A stretch of 31,624 nt of DNA from JBNLBT01 sp050303435 (GTDB taxonomy: Bacteria > Pseudomonadota > Gammaproteobacteria > Xanthomonadales > Marinicellaceae), in NCBI GenBank assembly GCA_050303435.1, contig JBNLBT010000030.1, forward strand, positions 1-31,624. The letters run 5' to 3'. A program made the translations under genes and the position numbers. Positions 14,032 to 21,565 of the stretch are shown one piece after another. The stretch's first letter is position 1. Every line of letters begins with the position of its first letter. The notes under the pieces are model-generated. The model was not told the DNA's origin, did not search any database, and worked only from the letters and a program-made list of their open reading frames with translations.

Positions 14032-16395
14032 TCAGAACGGCAATTCAAGCGTTTCGTCAATCTTCAGAATTTGTTTGCGGAACTGTTCTTTGATGCGTTT
14101 CAGGGCCGCCTCATCGTCGGCGTCGAAGCGAATCACCAGGCACGGCGTGGTGTTGGAACAGCGCACCAGACCCCAACCATCACCAAAATCAGCACGAATG
14201 CCGTCAATGGTGGTGACTTTGGCGTCCTTGAAGTGGCTGGAATTCTGAAATTTCTCCATGAACTTGTAGTGTTCGCCTTCGGCCATTTCCACTTTGATTT
14301 CCGGCGTGCTGACGCCTTTGGGCAATTCGTCAAACACGTCCTGCGGGTCGCGCTCATCCTGATCCAGAATTTCCAGCAGACGCGCGGCCGAATAAATGCC
14401 GTCATCAAAGCCAAACCAGCGTTCATTGAAGAAAAAATGACCGCTCATTTCACCGGCCAGAGCGGCTTCGGTTTCTTTCAGCTTGGCCTTCATGAATGAG
14501 TGGCCGGTTTTCCACATGATCGGCATGCCGCCGCTTTGCACAATCATTTTAGGCAGATGCCCGGTGCATTTCACATCAAAGATCACACTGGATCCAGGCT
14601 GGCGGGTCAAGACGTCACGGGCGAACAACATCAGCAAACGGTCCGGATAGATGATTTCCCCCGCTTTGGTGACCACGCCCAGGCGGTCGCCATCGCCGTC
14701 AAAGGCAATGCCGATGTCGGCGTCGATGTTTTGCAGCGTGGTGATCAGATCTTTCAAATTTTCCGGGACACTGGGGTCCGGGTGGTGGTTGGGGAAGTGC
14801 CCGTCAACTTCGCAATTCAGTGGGATCACTTCGCAACCGATTTCTTCCAGCAATTCCACGGCAATCGGACCGGCGATGCCGTTGCCGCTGTCCACCACAA
14901 CCTTGGGTTCGTGTTCCAGCTGGATGTCCGAACTGATGTGCTCAATGTAGTCGTCGGCAATGTCCAGTTCCTGCACCTGGCCTTCTCCGCTCTTCAAATT
15001 GCCGGCTTTGATCATGTTGTACAGATCCTTGATCTGTTTGCCAGACAAGGTCTCGCCGTTGAGCATTATTTTCAGGCCATTGTAGTCGGGCGGGTTGTGA
15101 CTGCCGGTCAACATCACGCCGGAGCCGGTTTTCAGGTAGTGGGTGGCAAAATACAGCACACCGGTTGGCACCGCGCCGATGTTGACCACATCGCAGCCGC
15201 TGGACGTCAGGCCTTCAATCAAGGCATCCAGCAGGCTTGGGCCGGATAAGCGGCCATCGCGGGCCACTGCGATGACTTCGCATCCGCGGTTCTGGTTTTC
15301 TGTGCCAATGGCCTGCCCGATTTGTTTAACAGTGTCCCGGGTGAGTGTCTCATCGACGATGCCGCGGATATCGTAGGCTTTGAAAATGGATGGGTCGGGC
15401 AGCGCCGCCTGAGCACCGGTCAATGCAGGTTTGCGCACCGTGGGGGCATTCTCTGGCAATTTGGGTTGGTCTTTGGCTGGTGGCAGGGCGGTTTCTTGCG
15501 CGGCGTCTTTTACTGTCGGCGAGCGCGGCACATAGCGTTTTTCCGTGTCGGCCGCGGCGGATTTGGATTTCGCGGAGGCGCGTGATTTTTTGGTCAGCGC
15601 AGTGATCAGTAAAAGAATGGAAAACAACAGCCCGATGATGGCCGCTGCAAACGGGATGTTGTGCAAAATTGAAAACGATTCCGGCAGGAAATACTCCACG
15701 TAAAAATTGGAGTTGGGCACGGCCAGGGAAACCGGCAGTTTGCTGCTGGAGATGGCGCTGAGGTTGCCCCAGTGTTTAAGATTGATCTGGCTGTATCTGC
15801 CGGTGTTCTGACGTAAAACCACGGTGCCAGCTTCCAGCGAAGGAATGCTCAGGTCCAGATCCAGCACCGCGTCCACCGGATAACTCAGCACCAGATATTT
15901 TTCCTCAGGTTCAACGATGTAGACGTAATTGAGGTATTGATCTTTTTGACCAAACAAATGAATTTCAGGCGGCGGGTCCGACTGTGCATTGCTGGCACGT
16001 ATGAGCATGTCCAAAGTGGCAAAATTGATGCCCGGAAATGTCGGTTCCGGTTTGATTCTGAACACCGGTTCGGGCACCAGCAGGACCCGAACGGTCTCCG
16101 GCAGCTGTCGCTTGACGCGCTCAACCAGATCCTCTTCCAGCACGCCTTTTTCAATCACCAGCCGGTTTTTTTGATCCAGCGCCTGCAGCTTCTCTTGCAC
16201 CGCCTCGAACACCTCGTCGCTCACCACTTGCAGTTGCGCGGCGGTGCGGATGTCACCGTACTGGCTGTTGGTTGACAGGCCAAAAATGACGATTAATACC
16301 ACCGAGAGCCCAATCATCACTGTCCAGAACAGATTGCTGATCAGGTGAGAGCTGGGCTTGAGAGACACGCTGCCGCGTTGCTTGCCTGTGTTCAT
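14032..16395 (-). CDS. algC: phosphomannomutase/phosphoglucomutase with membrane-anchored N-terminal domain
   Basis: A 787-aa protein. Residues ~335-787 are an AlgC-type alpha-D-phosphohexomutase that interconverts mannose/glucose 6- and 1-phosphates for LPS and exopolysaccharide sugars. Seen are the phosphoserine S432 in TGSHNPPDYNG, the Mg site DGDGDR (566-571), the sugar loop GEMSGH (648-653) and the phosphate loop RCSNTTP (745-751). The first 330 residues have two membrane segments (~20-41 and ~246-268) around a ~200-residue domain, probably periplasmic, then an Ala/Pro/Lys-rich linker. Long forms with a similar anchor are known in Pseudomonas and Xanthomonas relatives. The start overlaps the dut stop (ATGA), so it is coupled to dut. 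The role of the extra domain is unknown. Confidence 0.95.
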   Translation of the reverse strand: MNTGKQRGSVSLKPSSHLISNLFWTVMIGLSVVLIVIFGLSTNSQYGDIRTAAQLQVVSDEVFEAVQEKLQALDQKNRLVIEKGVLEEDLVERVKRQLPETVRVLLVPEPVFRIKPEPTFPGINFATLDMLIRASNAQSDPPPEIHLFGQKDQYLNYVYIVEPEEKYLVLSYPVDAVLDLDLSIPSLEAGTVVLRQNTGRYSQINLKHWGNLSAISSSKLPVSLAVPNSNFYVEYFLPESFSILHNIPFAAAIIGLLFSILLLITALTKKSRASAKSKSAAADTEKRYVPRSPTVKDAAQETALPPAKDQPKLPENAPTVRKPALTGAQAALPDPSIFKAYDIRGIVDETLTRDTVKQIGQAIGTENQNRGCEVIAVARDGRLSGPSLLDALIEGLTSSGCDVVNIGAVPTGVLYFATHYLKTGSGVMLTGSHNPPDYNGLKIMLNGETLSGKQIKDLYNMIKAGNLKSGEGQVQELDIADDYIEHISSDIQLEHEPKVVVDSGNGIAGPIAVELLEEIGCEVIPLNCEVDGHFPNHHPDPSVPENLKDLITTLQNIDADIGIAFDGDGDRLGVVTKAGEIIYPDRLLMLFARDVLTRQPGSSVIFDVKCTGHLPKMIVQSGGMPIMWKTGHSFMKAKLKETEAALAGEMSGHFFFNERWFGFDDGIYSAARLLEILDQDERDPQDVFDELPKGVSTPEIKVEMAEGEHYKFMEKFQNSSHFKDAKVTTIDGIRADFGDGWGLVRCSNTTPCLVIRFDADDEAALKRIKEQFRKQILKIDETLELPF

Positions 16396-16853
16396 CGCGT
16401 GTTCACACCGGTGTGCCCAAAGCCGCCGTCGCCGCGGTGGCTGTGTTCGAAAGCTTCAACCACCTTGAATTGGGGTTGCACCACCGGCAGCACCACCAGC
16501 TGGGCGATGCGATCACCCGGGTGAATGGTGAACTGGGTTTCGCTGCGGTTCCAGCAGGACACAAACAGCTGGCCCTGATAGTCTGAATCAATCAGGCCCA
16601 CAAGATTGCCGAGCACAATGCCGTGTTTATGACCCAGACCTGAGCGCGGCAAAATCACCGCTGCCAATGAGGGGTCTTTGATGTGCATGGCAAAACCGCA
16701 GGGAATCAGCAGGGTCTGCCCGGGGGCAAGTTCTGTGGTTTCTTCCACGCAGGCAAACACATCAACGCCGGCCGATCCGGATGTGGCCGGTTTGGGCACA
16801 CCAAATTCCGTGATCAATCGTTGATCCAGTATTTTGATTTCAATTTCTTTCAT
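16392..16853 (-). CDS. dut: dUTP pyrophosphatase (dUTPase)
   Basis: Trimeric Mg-dependent enzyme that hydrolyses dUTP to dUMP, keeping uracil out of DNA and feeding thymidylate synthesis. All five motifs are there: SGSAGVDVFA (~25-34), PRSGLGHKHGI (~69-79), GLIDSDYQGQL (~86-96), GDRIAQLV (~113-120) and RGDGGFGHTG (~140-149). The start at 16853 (MKEIEIKILDQRL) gives 153 aa, close to E. coli (151). A longer open frame to 16982 has no family support. No good SD is visible. The gene is the first of a dut-algC pair and divergent from radC. The coaBC (dfp) gene that often lies between radC and dut is missing. Confidence 0.97.
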   Translation of the reverse strand: MKEIEIKILDQRLITEFGVPKPATSGSAGVDVFACVEETTELAPGQTLLIPCGFAMHIKDPSLAAVILPRSGLGHKHGIVLGNLVGLIDSDYQGQLFVSCWNRSETQFTIHPGDRIAQLVVLPVVQPQFKVVEAFEHSHRGDGGFGHTGVNTR

Positions 16854-17032
16854 GCTTGGATTGGGATTCAAACTGAAGTATTCCTGAATTAGTTTTGAGC
16901 GACTGTCCGCACGCATCAAAGCGTCCGTTTCCACAGCACCTATTCTAGACCATTTGCACGCATAAAGCCCAGCATCCGTCATAATTTCTTACAGTCAAAT
17001 CAGAATCTTGCCGTGGCCCAAGGGGCCTGTGC
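16854..17032. other. dut/radC divergent intergenic region
   Basis: No gene is seen. Read on the minus strand, TAGAAT (16942-16947) is a candidate -10 for dut with a poor -35. A perfect small hairpin, GGCCC-AAG-GGGCC (17015-17027), lies just before the terminator-like hairpin at 17033. The region contains no recognised riboswitch. Confidence 0.35.
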
Positions 17033-17054
17033 AAAGGCATACTTTGCCTTTTTT
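17033..17054 (+). terminator. terminator-like hairpin in front of radC
   Basis: AAAGGCA (17033-17039) pairs with TGCCTTT (17045-17051) over a 5-base loop, ending in six T (17049-17054). It points toward radC and ends 13 bases before its ATG. With no plus-strand gene upstream, it may be an attenuator in the radC leader or the end of a short RNA. Confidence 0.6.
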
Positions 17055-17067
17055 ACTCGGGGCACCC

Positions 17068-17742
17068 ATGAGCATCCAATCCTGGCCAGAGAATGAACGA
17101 CCGCGTGAACGGCTGTTGCAGAACGGCGCGCAAAGCCTCAGCGATGCGGAACTGCTGGCGATATTTCTGCGCACCGGTGTGCCGGGCAAATCCGCGATTG
17201 ATCTGGCGCGAGAAATGCTGCAGGTTTTTGCCGGCATTGATGGCGTGCTGAATGCTTCCCTGCGGGAATTCAAAGACATTAAAGGCTTGGGTCTGGCCAA
17301 ATATTGTCAGTTGCAGGCGGCCTCGGAACTGACCCGCCGTTCTTTCAATTGCCGGGTTTCAGAGCAGCCCCGATTCACCCAGGCCACGTTCGTGCGGGAG
17401 TATCTTCAGTTGAATTTCAAGCTGGGCAAGAATGAAAAATTTGCCTGTTTGTTTCTGGACTCGCAACACCGCCTGATTTGTTTTGAGTACCTGTTTCGCG
17501 GCAGCATCAATTCGGCCCAGGTGTACCCGCGAATTGTGTTGCAAAAATGCATGCAGCACAACGCAGCGGCTTTGATCTGTGCGCACAATCACCCGTCCGG
17601 TGATGTGCGACCAAGCCAGGCGGACCAGGTGTTGACACAGGACCTGACTCACATCCTTAAAATGATCGATGTCAAACTGTTGGACCATTTCATACTGGGT
17701 TTTGACAAATCATTTTCCATGGCTGAAAATGGGATGATATAA
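17068..17742 (+). CDS. radC: RadC family JAMM-domain protein (MPN+ motif)
   Basis: A 224-aa protein (E. coli 222). The N terminus SIQSWPENERPRERLLQNGA is the family start, followed by a helix-hairpin-helix part (FKDIKGLGLAKYCQLQ, ~68-83) and a JAB/MPN domain with the zinc motif HNHPSGDVRPSQAD (H173, H175, D186) and LFRGSINSAQVYPR. It was once thought to be a DNA-repair protein; the cellular role remains unclear, and the JAMM site suggests metal-dependent hydrolase chemistry. The ATG at 17068 fits the family; an open frame back to 17008 would run through the terminator-like hairpin. The SD is weak. The stop codon overlaps the -10 box of the next gene. Confidence 0.94.
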   Translation: MSIQSWPENERPRERLLQNGAQSLSDAELLAIFLRTGVPGKSAIDLAREMLQVFAGIDGVLNASLREFKDIKGLGLAKYCQLQAASELTRRSFNCRVSEQPRFTQATFVREYLQLNFKLGKNEKFACLFLDSQHRLICFEYLFRGSINSAQVYPRIVLQKCMQHNAAALICAHNHPSGDVRPSQADQVLTQDLTHILKMIDVKLLDHFILGFDKSFSMAENGMI

Positions 17743-17743
17743 T
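17714..17743 (+). promoter_or_regulatory. extended -10 promoter inside the end of radC
   Basis: A perfect TATAAT (17738-17743) preceded by TGA gives an extended -10; TTTCCA (17714-17719) is 18 bases upstream. The box contains the radC stop codon TAA (17740-17742). Transcription would start near 17750, about 27 bases before the next gene. Confidence 0.7.
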
Positions 17744-17776
17744 TTCGTTTCACCCAGAGAAAGGTCCCACGATTGA

Positions 17777-18301
17777 ATGAGCCCAATCAAGAAAGCTGAA
17801 AAACTGGTCTCCAAAGGCAAATACAAAAGAGCGCTGAAGATTCTGGCCAGAACGTTCAAAAAATATTCATCTTCACTTGATTTGGCCAAGCTGCGATTCG
17901 AATACGGTAAATTCATTCCCTTTGACAAACTGCATCACGACGCCGCACGGGATTATTTTCGGCTGCAGATTCGCTACGATGTGTCGGCACAGAAAATCCA
18001 TGAGGATTTCGTCAAATACATGACCACAACCCAGGGACGCATCAGTCTGGACGATGAATTGTACATCCGTTTGTCCATCATCTTTTCAGCCAACGGGTTC
18101 GAGAACAACGGCTTGTTTCTGATCAATCAGATGATTCGGGTGAGCTGCAGAGAACCGCTGTTTGCTGAAGCTCTGGTGGCCATGATCAATTACCTGGACG
18201 ATAAAAATCACAACAAAAAAAGCGATTACTACAAACAGTATCTGATCGACAATTTCCCCGAACATGAAATGACCCACTACATCAAAACCAAACGGGGTTA
18301 A
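17777..18301 (+). CDS. hypothetical helical protein
   Basis: A 174-aa basic, alpha-helical, soluble protein that I do not recognise. The N terminus (AEKLVSKGKYKRALKILA, residues 7-24) looks like one TPR-type helix pair, and the remainder is a series of amphipathic helices with aromatic residues (RDYFRLQIRYD, ELYIRLSIIFSANGF), ending NFPEHEMTHYIKTKRG. No signal peptide, membrane segment or catalytic motif is seen. An AAAGG SD lies about 11 bases upstream, and the gene has its own strong promoter at the end of radC. It is convergent with dxs. Confidence 0.75.
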   Translation: MSPIKKAEKLVSKGKYKRALKILARTFKKYSSSLDLAKLRFEYGKFIPFDKLHHDAARDYFRLQIRYDVSAQKIHEDFVKYMTTTQGRISLDDELYIRLSIIFSANGFENNGLFLINQMIRVSCREPLFAEALVAMINYLDDKNHNKKSDYYKQYLIDNFPEHEMTHYIKTKRG

Positions 18302-18384
18302 TTCCACGTCGGGAGGTTTCGTCGTAAAATTTAGCTCACCTGCCGCAGACATTCACAGGTGCATTACCTCATGCTTTGAGCGCT

Positions 18385-20277
18385 TCAGCGGTTGAGGCTG
18401 TGCAATCGCTTGCGAGATTTTTTCTGCAGTTTTTGCTCAATCTGGTGCAAAATACCGGCCGCATCAATGCCGGCTTCAGCCAGCAATTCTTCTCGTGTGC
18501 CGTGATCCTGAAAGCGGTCCGGCAAACCCAGATTCAATACACGGGTGGTGATGTTCAGTCGTTGCAGGATTTCGTTGACGGCAGAACCGGCACCACCAGC
18601 GATCACGTTGTCCTCAACAGTGACCAACATCTCATGGGTCAGCGCCATTTTTTCAATCATGCGTTCATCCATGGGTTTGACAAAGCGCATGTTGACCACG
18701 CTGGCATCCAGTTTTTCTGCCGCTTGCATGGCATCGTGGTGCACGGCGCCAAACGCCAGAATGGCGACCTGTTTTGAGCCTTTGCGGGTGCGCACGGCCT
18801 GGCCGATGGCCAGCGGTTGCATCTGCGGCTGAATGGCCATGCCCGGGCCGGTGCCTCTGGGGTAACGCACCGCTGCCGGGCCCGGGTGCATGAAGCCGGT
18901 GTACAGCATCTGCCGGCATTCATTTTCATCGCACGGCGCCATCAGTGTCATGTTGGGCACGCAGCGCAAGAAACTCAAATCCATGTTGCCGGCGTGGGTT
19001 GCGCCATCCGGTCCGACCACGCCACCCCGGTCGATGGCAAACAGCACATCGAGGTTTTGTATGGCCACGTCATGGATCAGTTGATCGTAGGCGCGTTGCA
19101 GAAAGCTCGAATAGATGGCCACCACCGGTTTGGCGCCTTCACAGGCCATGCCGGCGGCCACTGTGACGGCGTGCTGTTCAGCGATGCCGACGTCGTGATA
19201 GCGTTTCGGAAACAGTTTGGAAAATTCCACCAGGCCGGATCCTTCGCGCATCGCCGGTGTGATGCCGATCAGGCGATTGTCCAGTCGCGCCATGTCACAG
19301 ATCCACTGGCCGAACACCGATGTGTAGCTGGGTTTACCCGGTTTGCTGGATGGCTGCATGCCGATGGCTGGATCGAATTGGCCAACCGCATGGTATTTAA
19401 CCGGGTCATCTTCGGCCGCTTTATAGCCTTTGCCTTTCTTGGTGATGATGTGCAGCAGTTTGGGGCCTTTGATTTCGTTGATGGTGTTGAGTGTGCGCAC
19501 CAGCTGATTGACGTCGTGGCCATCGATCGGACCGAGGTGATGGAAGCCCAGTTCTTCAAACAGGGTGTTGGGAATCAGCATGCCTTTGGTGTGTTCTTCC
19601 CATTTGGATATGAAGCGCCACAGCCAGGAGCCGCGTTTCATGATGCGTTTGGATTTCTCGCGCATGCGGTTGTACAGCCGGCCGCTGACGATTTTGATCA
19701 GCATGCGTGACAGCGCACCGACGTTCGGTGATATGGACATTTCATTTTCGTTGAGTATCACCAGCATGTCGGTTTCCAGCTCACCGCCGTGGTTGAGTGC
19801 CTCAAAGGCCATGCCCGCGGTCATGGCGCCGTCGCCAATCACCGCCACCACCCGGTTGCTGCGATGCTGTTGTTCATTCGCCAGTGCCATGCCCAGGGCC
19901 GCGCTGATGGAAGTGGACGAGTGACCCACCCCAAAGGTGTCAAACTCGCTCTCGCAGCGCTTGGGAAACGGGGCCAGTCCGCCTTTTTTCTTGATGCTTT
20001 CGATGCGGTCTTTGCGCCCGGTGAGGATTTTGTGCGGGTAGGCCTGGTGCCCGACGTCCCAGACGATGCGGTCTTCAGGGGTGTTGAAGACGTAGTGCAA
20101 CGCCACACTCAGTTCCACGGTGCCCAGGCCGGACCCGAAATGGCCGCCCGAACGTGCCACCGACTCGATCAGATACGCGCGCAGTTCATCGGCGCATTGT
20201 TTCAGTTGGGCCGGTTCCAGCTTGCGCAGGTCCGCCGGGGTGTTGATTTGGTCGAGCAAAGGGTATTGGCTGTTCAT
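18385..20277 (-). CDS. dxs: 1-deoxy-D-xylulose-5-phosphate synthase
   Basis: Thiamine-diphosphate enzyme of 630 aa (E. coli 620) that condenses pyruvate and glyceraldehyde 3-phosphate as the first step of the MEP isoprenoid pathway. Motifs are RSGGHFGSGLGTVELSVAL with H46, WDVGHQAYPHKILTGR, the TPP/Mg site VIGDGAMTAGMAFEALNHGG plus LNENEMSIS, HLGPIDGHD, and the transketolase-like half with AEQHAVTVAAGMA and RYPRGTGPG. ATG 20277 (MNSQYPLLDQ) fits the family; the frame is open further upstream inside gpmA. It lies 22 bases after gpmA, so probably in the same transcript. Confidence 0.97.
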   Translation of the reverse strand: MNSQYPLLDQINTPADLRKLEPAQLKQCADELRAYLIESVARSGGHFGSGLGTVELSVALHYVFNTPEDRIVWDVGHQAYPHKILTGRKDRIESIKKKGGLAPFPKRCESEFDTFGVGHSSTSISAALGMALANEQQHRSNRVVAVIGDGAMTAGMAFEALNHGGELETDMLVILNENEMSISPNVGALSRMLIKIVSGRLYNRMREKSKRIMKRGSWLWRFISKWEEHTKGMLIPNTLFEELGFHHLGPIDGHDVNQLVRTLNTINEIKGPKLLHIITKKGKGYKAAEDDPVKYHAVGQFDPAIGMQPSSKPGKPSYTSVFGQWICDMARLDNRLIGITPAMREGSGLVEFSKLFPKRYHDVGIAEQHAVTVAAGMACEGAKPVVAIYSSFLQRAYDQLIHDVAIQNLDVLFAIDRGGVVGPDGATHAGNMDLSFLRCVPNMTLMAPCDENECRQMLYTGFMHPGPAAVRYPRGTGPGMAIQPQMQPLAIGQAVRTRKGSKQVAILAFGAVHHDAMQAAEKLDASVVNMRFVKPMDERMIEKMALTHEMLVTVEDNVIAGGAGSAVNEILQRLNITTRVLNLGLPDRFQDHGTREELLAEAGIDAAGILHQIEQKLQKKSRKRLHSLNR

Positions 20278-20299
20278 GGTGCTGTGGCCTGTGTTGTGT

Positions 20300-21049
20300 T
20301 TAGCCGCTGGACTTGCCTTGATTGGCGACTTTGTGCATGGCGGCTTCCACCGCCGCCGGATCGCCCAGGTAGGCCCGATCCACCGGCTGCAATGCGTCAT
20401 CCAGGGTGTACACCAGCGGGATGCCGGTGGGGATGTTCAGTTTGAGAATTTCTTCGTCGCTGATTTGATCAAGGTGTTTGACCAAGGCGCGCAGAGAATT
20501 GCCGTGCGCGGCAATGATCAATTTCTGCCCCGCCTTGAGTTGCGGCACAATGGCTTCATTCCAATAGGGCATCACCCGTTTCACCGTGTCGGCCAGGCAT
20601 TCACCCAGTGGAATCTGTGCGGCATCCAGTGCCCGGTAGCGTGGATCATTGAGCGCATCGCGCGCGTCATTGCGATCCAGCAATGGCGGCGGTGTGGCGT
20701 AGCTGCGGCGCCAGATCAGCACCTGCTCATCGCCGTATTTGGCCGCAGTCTCGGCTTTGTTCAGTCCCTGCAAAGCACCGTAGTGGCGTTCATTCAAGCG
20801 CCAGTCGCGCCGCACCGGAATCCACATCTGTTGCATGTGATCCAGAGTGATCCACAGCGTGCGAATGGCGCGCGTGAGCACTGAAGTGTGCGCGCAATCA
20901 AAAGTAAAACCGTTTTCACGCAAGGCCAGGCCGGCCTGTCTGGCCTGTTCGCGACCGCGTTCGGTCAGGTCCACATCGGTCCAGCCTGTGAACCGGTTGG
21001 CCAGGTTCCATTCACTTTCACCGTGTCTGAGTAGAACCAGTTTAATCAT
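20300..21049 (-). CDS. gpmA: 2,3-bisphosphoglycerate-dependent phosphoglycerate mutase
   Basis: Glycolytic enzyme of 249 aa that interconverts 3- and 2-phosphoglycerate by a phosphohistidine. LVLLRHGESEWNLANRFTGW holds the catalytic His (H9), RLNERHYGALQGLNK the substrate loop, and LIIAAHGNSLRALVKHL the second His. Length and motifs match E. coli GpmA (250 aa). The C-terminal GDPAAVEAAMHKVANQG is typical. It is the first gene of a gpmA-dxs pair. Confidence 0.97.
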   Translation of the reverse strand: MIKLVLLRHGESEWNLANRFTGWTDVDLTERGREQARQAGLALRENGFTFDCAHTSVLTRAIRTLWITLDHMQQMWIPVRRDWRLNERHYGALQGLNKAETAAKYGDEQVLIWRRSYATPPPLLDRNDARDALNDPRYRALDAAQIPLGECLADTVKRVMPYWNEAIVPQLKAGQKLIIAAHGNSLRALVKHLDQISDEEILKLNIPTGIPLVYTLDDALQPVDRAYLGDPAAVEAAMHKVANQGKSSG

Positions 21050-21076
21050 GGCATTCCAAAGTCAAAAGCATCCAAT

Positions 21077-21082
21077 ATTATA
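21077..21082 (-). promoter_or_regulatory. candidate -10 of gpmA-dxs
   Basis: On the minus strand this reads TATAAT, a perfect -10 box, 28 bases before the gpmA ATG. No good -35 is found at 16-19 bases upstream, so confidence is moderate. Confidence 0.5.
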
Positions 21083-21225
21083 GCTTTTTTTCTGTCTGAT
21101 TTATACGCCAGGAGCCAGGCAAAGTAAGAAATTTCCTACATGTTTTTCAGTGAATTGCCAGTTACAGCCGGCCACGCGCACCACTAGAATGGGCTCCACA
21201 CGTATTATTCTGTGCTGGGGAAGGC
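21083..21225. other. gpmA / small-ORF divergent intergenic region
   Basis: No gene is seen here. On the plus strand TAGAAT (21185-21190) with GTTACA 18 bases upstream is a weak sigma-70 candidate for the two small ORFs, and TATTAT (21203-21208) is another possible -10. An open frame starting at 21150 has no SD and reads through the small ORF in another frame. Confidence 0.3.
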
Positions 21226-21390
21226 ATGAATCAGGAAAAAATCAAGAAAAGGATCCGCTATTTGCAGCGTTCACTGGTGCAATTGACGGTGCATGGACAA
21301 GACCGCCCGCACTTGCGACAGTCGCTGCTGAAATCATTGAAACAGGCGCGTCAGGAGCTGCATCATGGGGTGGAACATGAATCAACTTGA
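21226..21390 (+). CDS. small helical protein, 54 aa, unknown
   Basis: ATG at 21226 follows a strong GGGGAAGG SD. The product (MNQEKIKKRIRYLQRSLVQL start, ELHHGVEHEST end) is basic and predicted to be two amphipathic helices joined near HGQDRP. I know no family. It overlaps the next small ORF by 26 bases in a different frame, and that ORF also has a good SD, so the two would be translated together. It could be a real small protein or a chance frame; the two good SDs in a row favour the former. Confidence 0.55.
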   Translation: MNQEKIKKRIRYLQRSLVQLTVHGQDRPHLRQSLLKSLKQARQELHHGVEHEST

Positions 21391-21565
21391 AAACAAAGTG
21401 CAATCTTTATTGTGTGAGATTGAAGACATCATCGGCCGCATCGGCCGTTTTGATTGCGGCAGCAGTCAGCTGACCCGCAAAGGTCGACAGGAATTGAGCC
21501 AGTTATTCAGGGAAAAGCTGGCACAGGTGCAGTGTCTGAATGCGCGCCTCAAAAGATCAGGTTGA
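21365..21565 (+). CDS. small helical protein, 66 aa, unknown
   Basis: AGGAG (21353-21357) stands seven bases before ATG 21365; a second ATG at 21377 (MNQLENKVQSLL) also follows a purine-rich stretch and would give 62 aa. The product is a helical hairpin: NKVQSLLCEIEDIIGRIGRF, a short turn with CGSSQL, then RKGRQELSQLFREKLAQ and a basic end. It has two or three Cys and no signal peptide. Its layout resembles the product of the preceding ORF. Its 3' end overlaps the convergent transporter gene by 17 bases. The function is unknown. Confidence 0.6.
   Translation: MGWNMNQLENKVQSLLCEIEDIIGRIGRFDCGSSQLTRKGRQELSQLFREKLAQVQCLNARLKRSG

Noticed and set aside
14500..15249. 249-codon plus-strand frame opposite algC
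   Set aside because: Antisense shadow of the catalytic part of AlgC.
16854..16982. N-terminal extension of dut to 16982
   Set aside because: The extra 43 residues have no match in dUTPases; the start at 16853 gives the normal length.
18337..18361. CACCTG...CAGGTG inverted repeat between the 174-aa protein gene and dxs
   Set aside because: A 6-bp stem with a 13-base loop and no T-run is too weak to call a terminator.
18817..19710. 297-codon plus-strand frame opposite dxs
   Set aside because: Antisense shadow of a clearly real dxs; the product is His/Phe-rich with no known domain.
21150..21380. 76-codon frame before the transporter
   Set aside because: It has no SD and a Thr/Ala/Gly-rich, unpatterned product. 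The 54-aa frame at 21226 in the same place has a strong SD.
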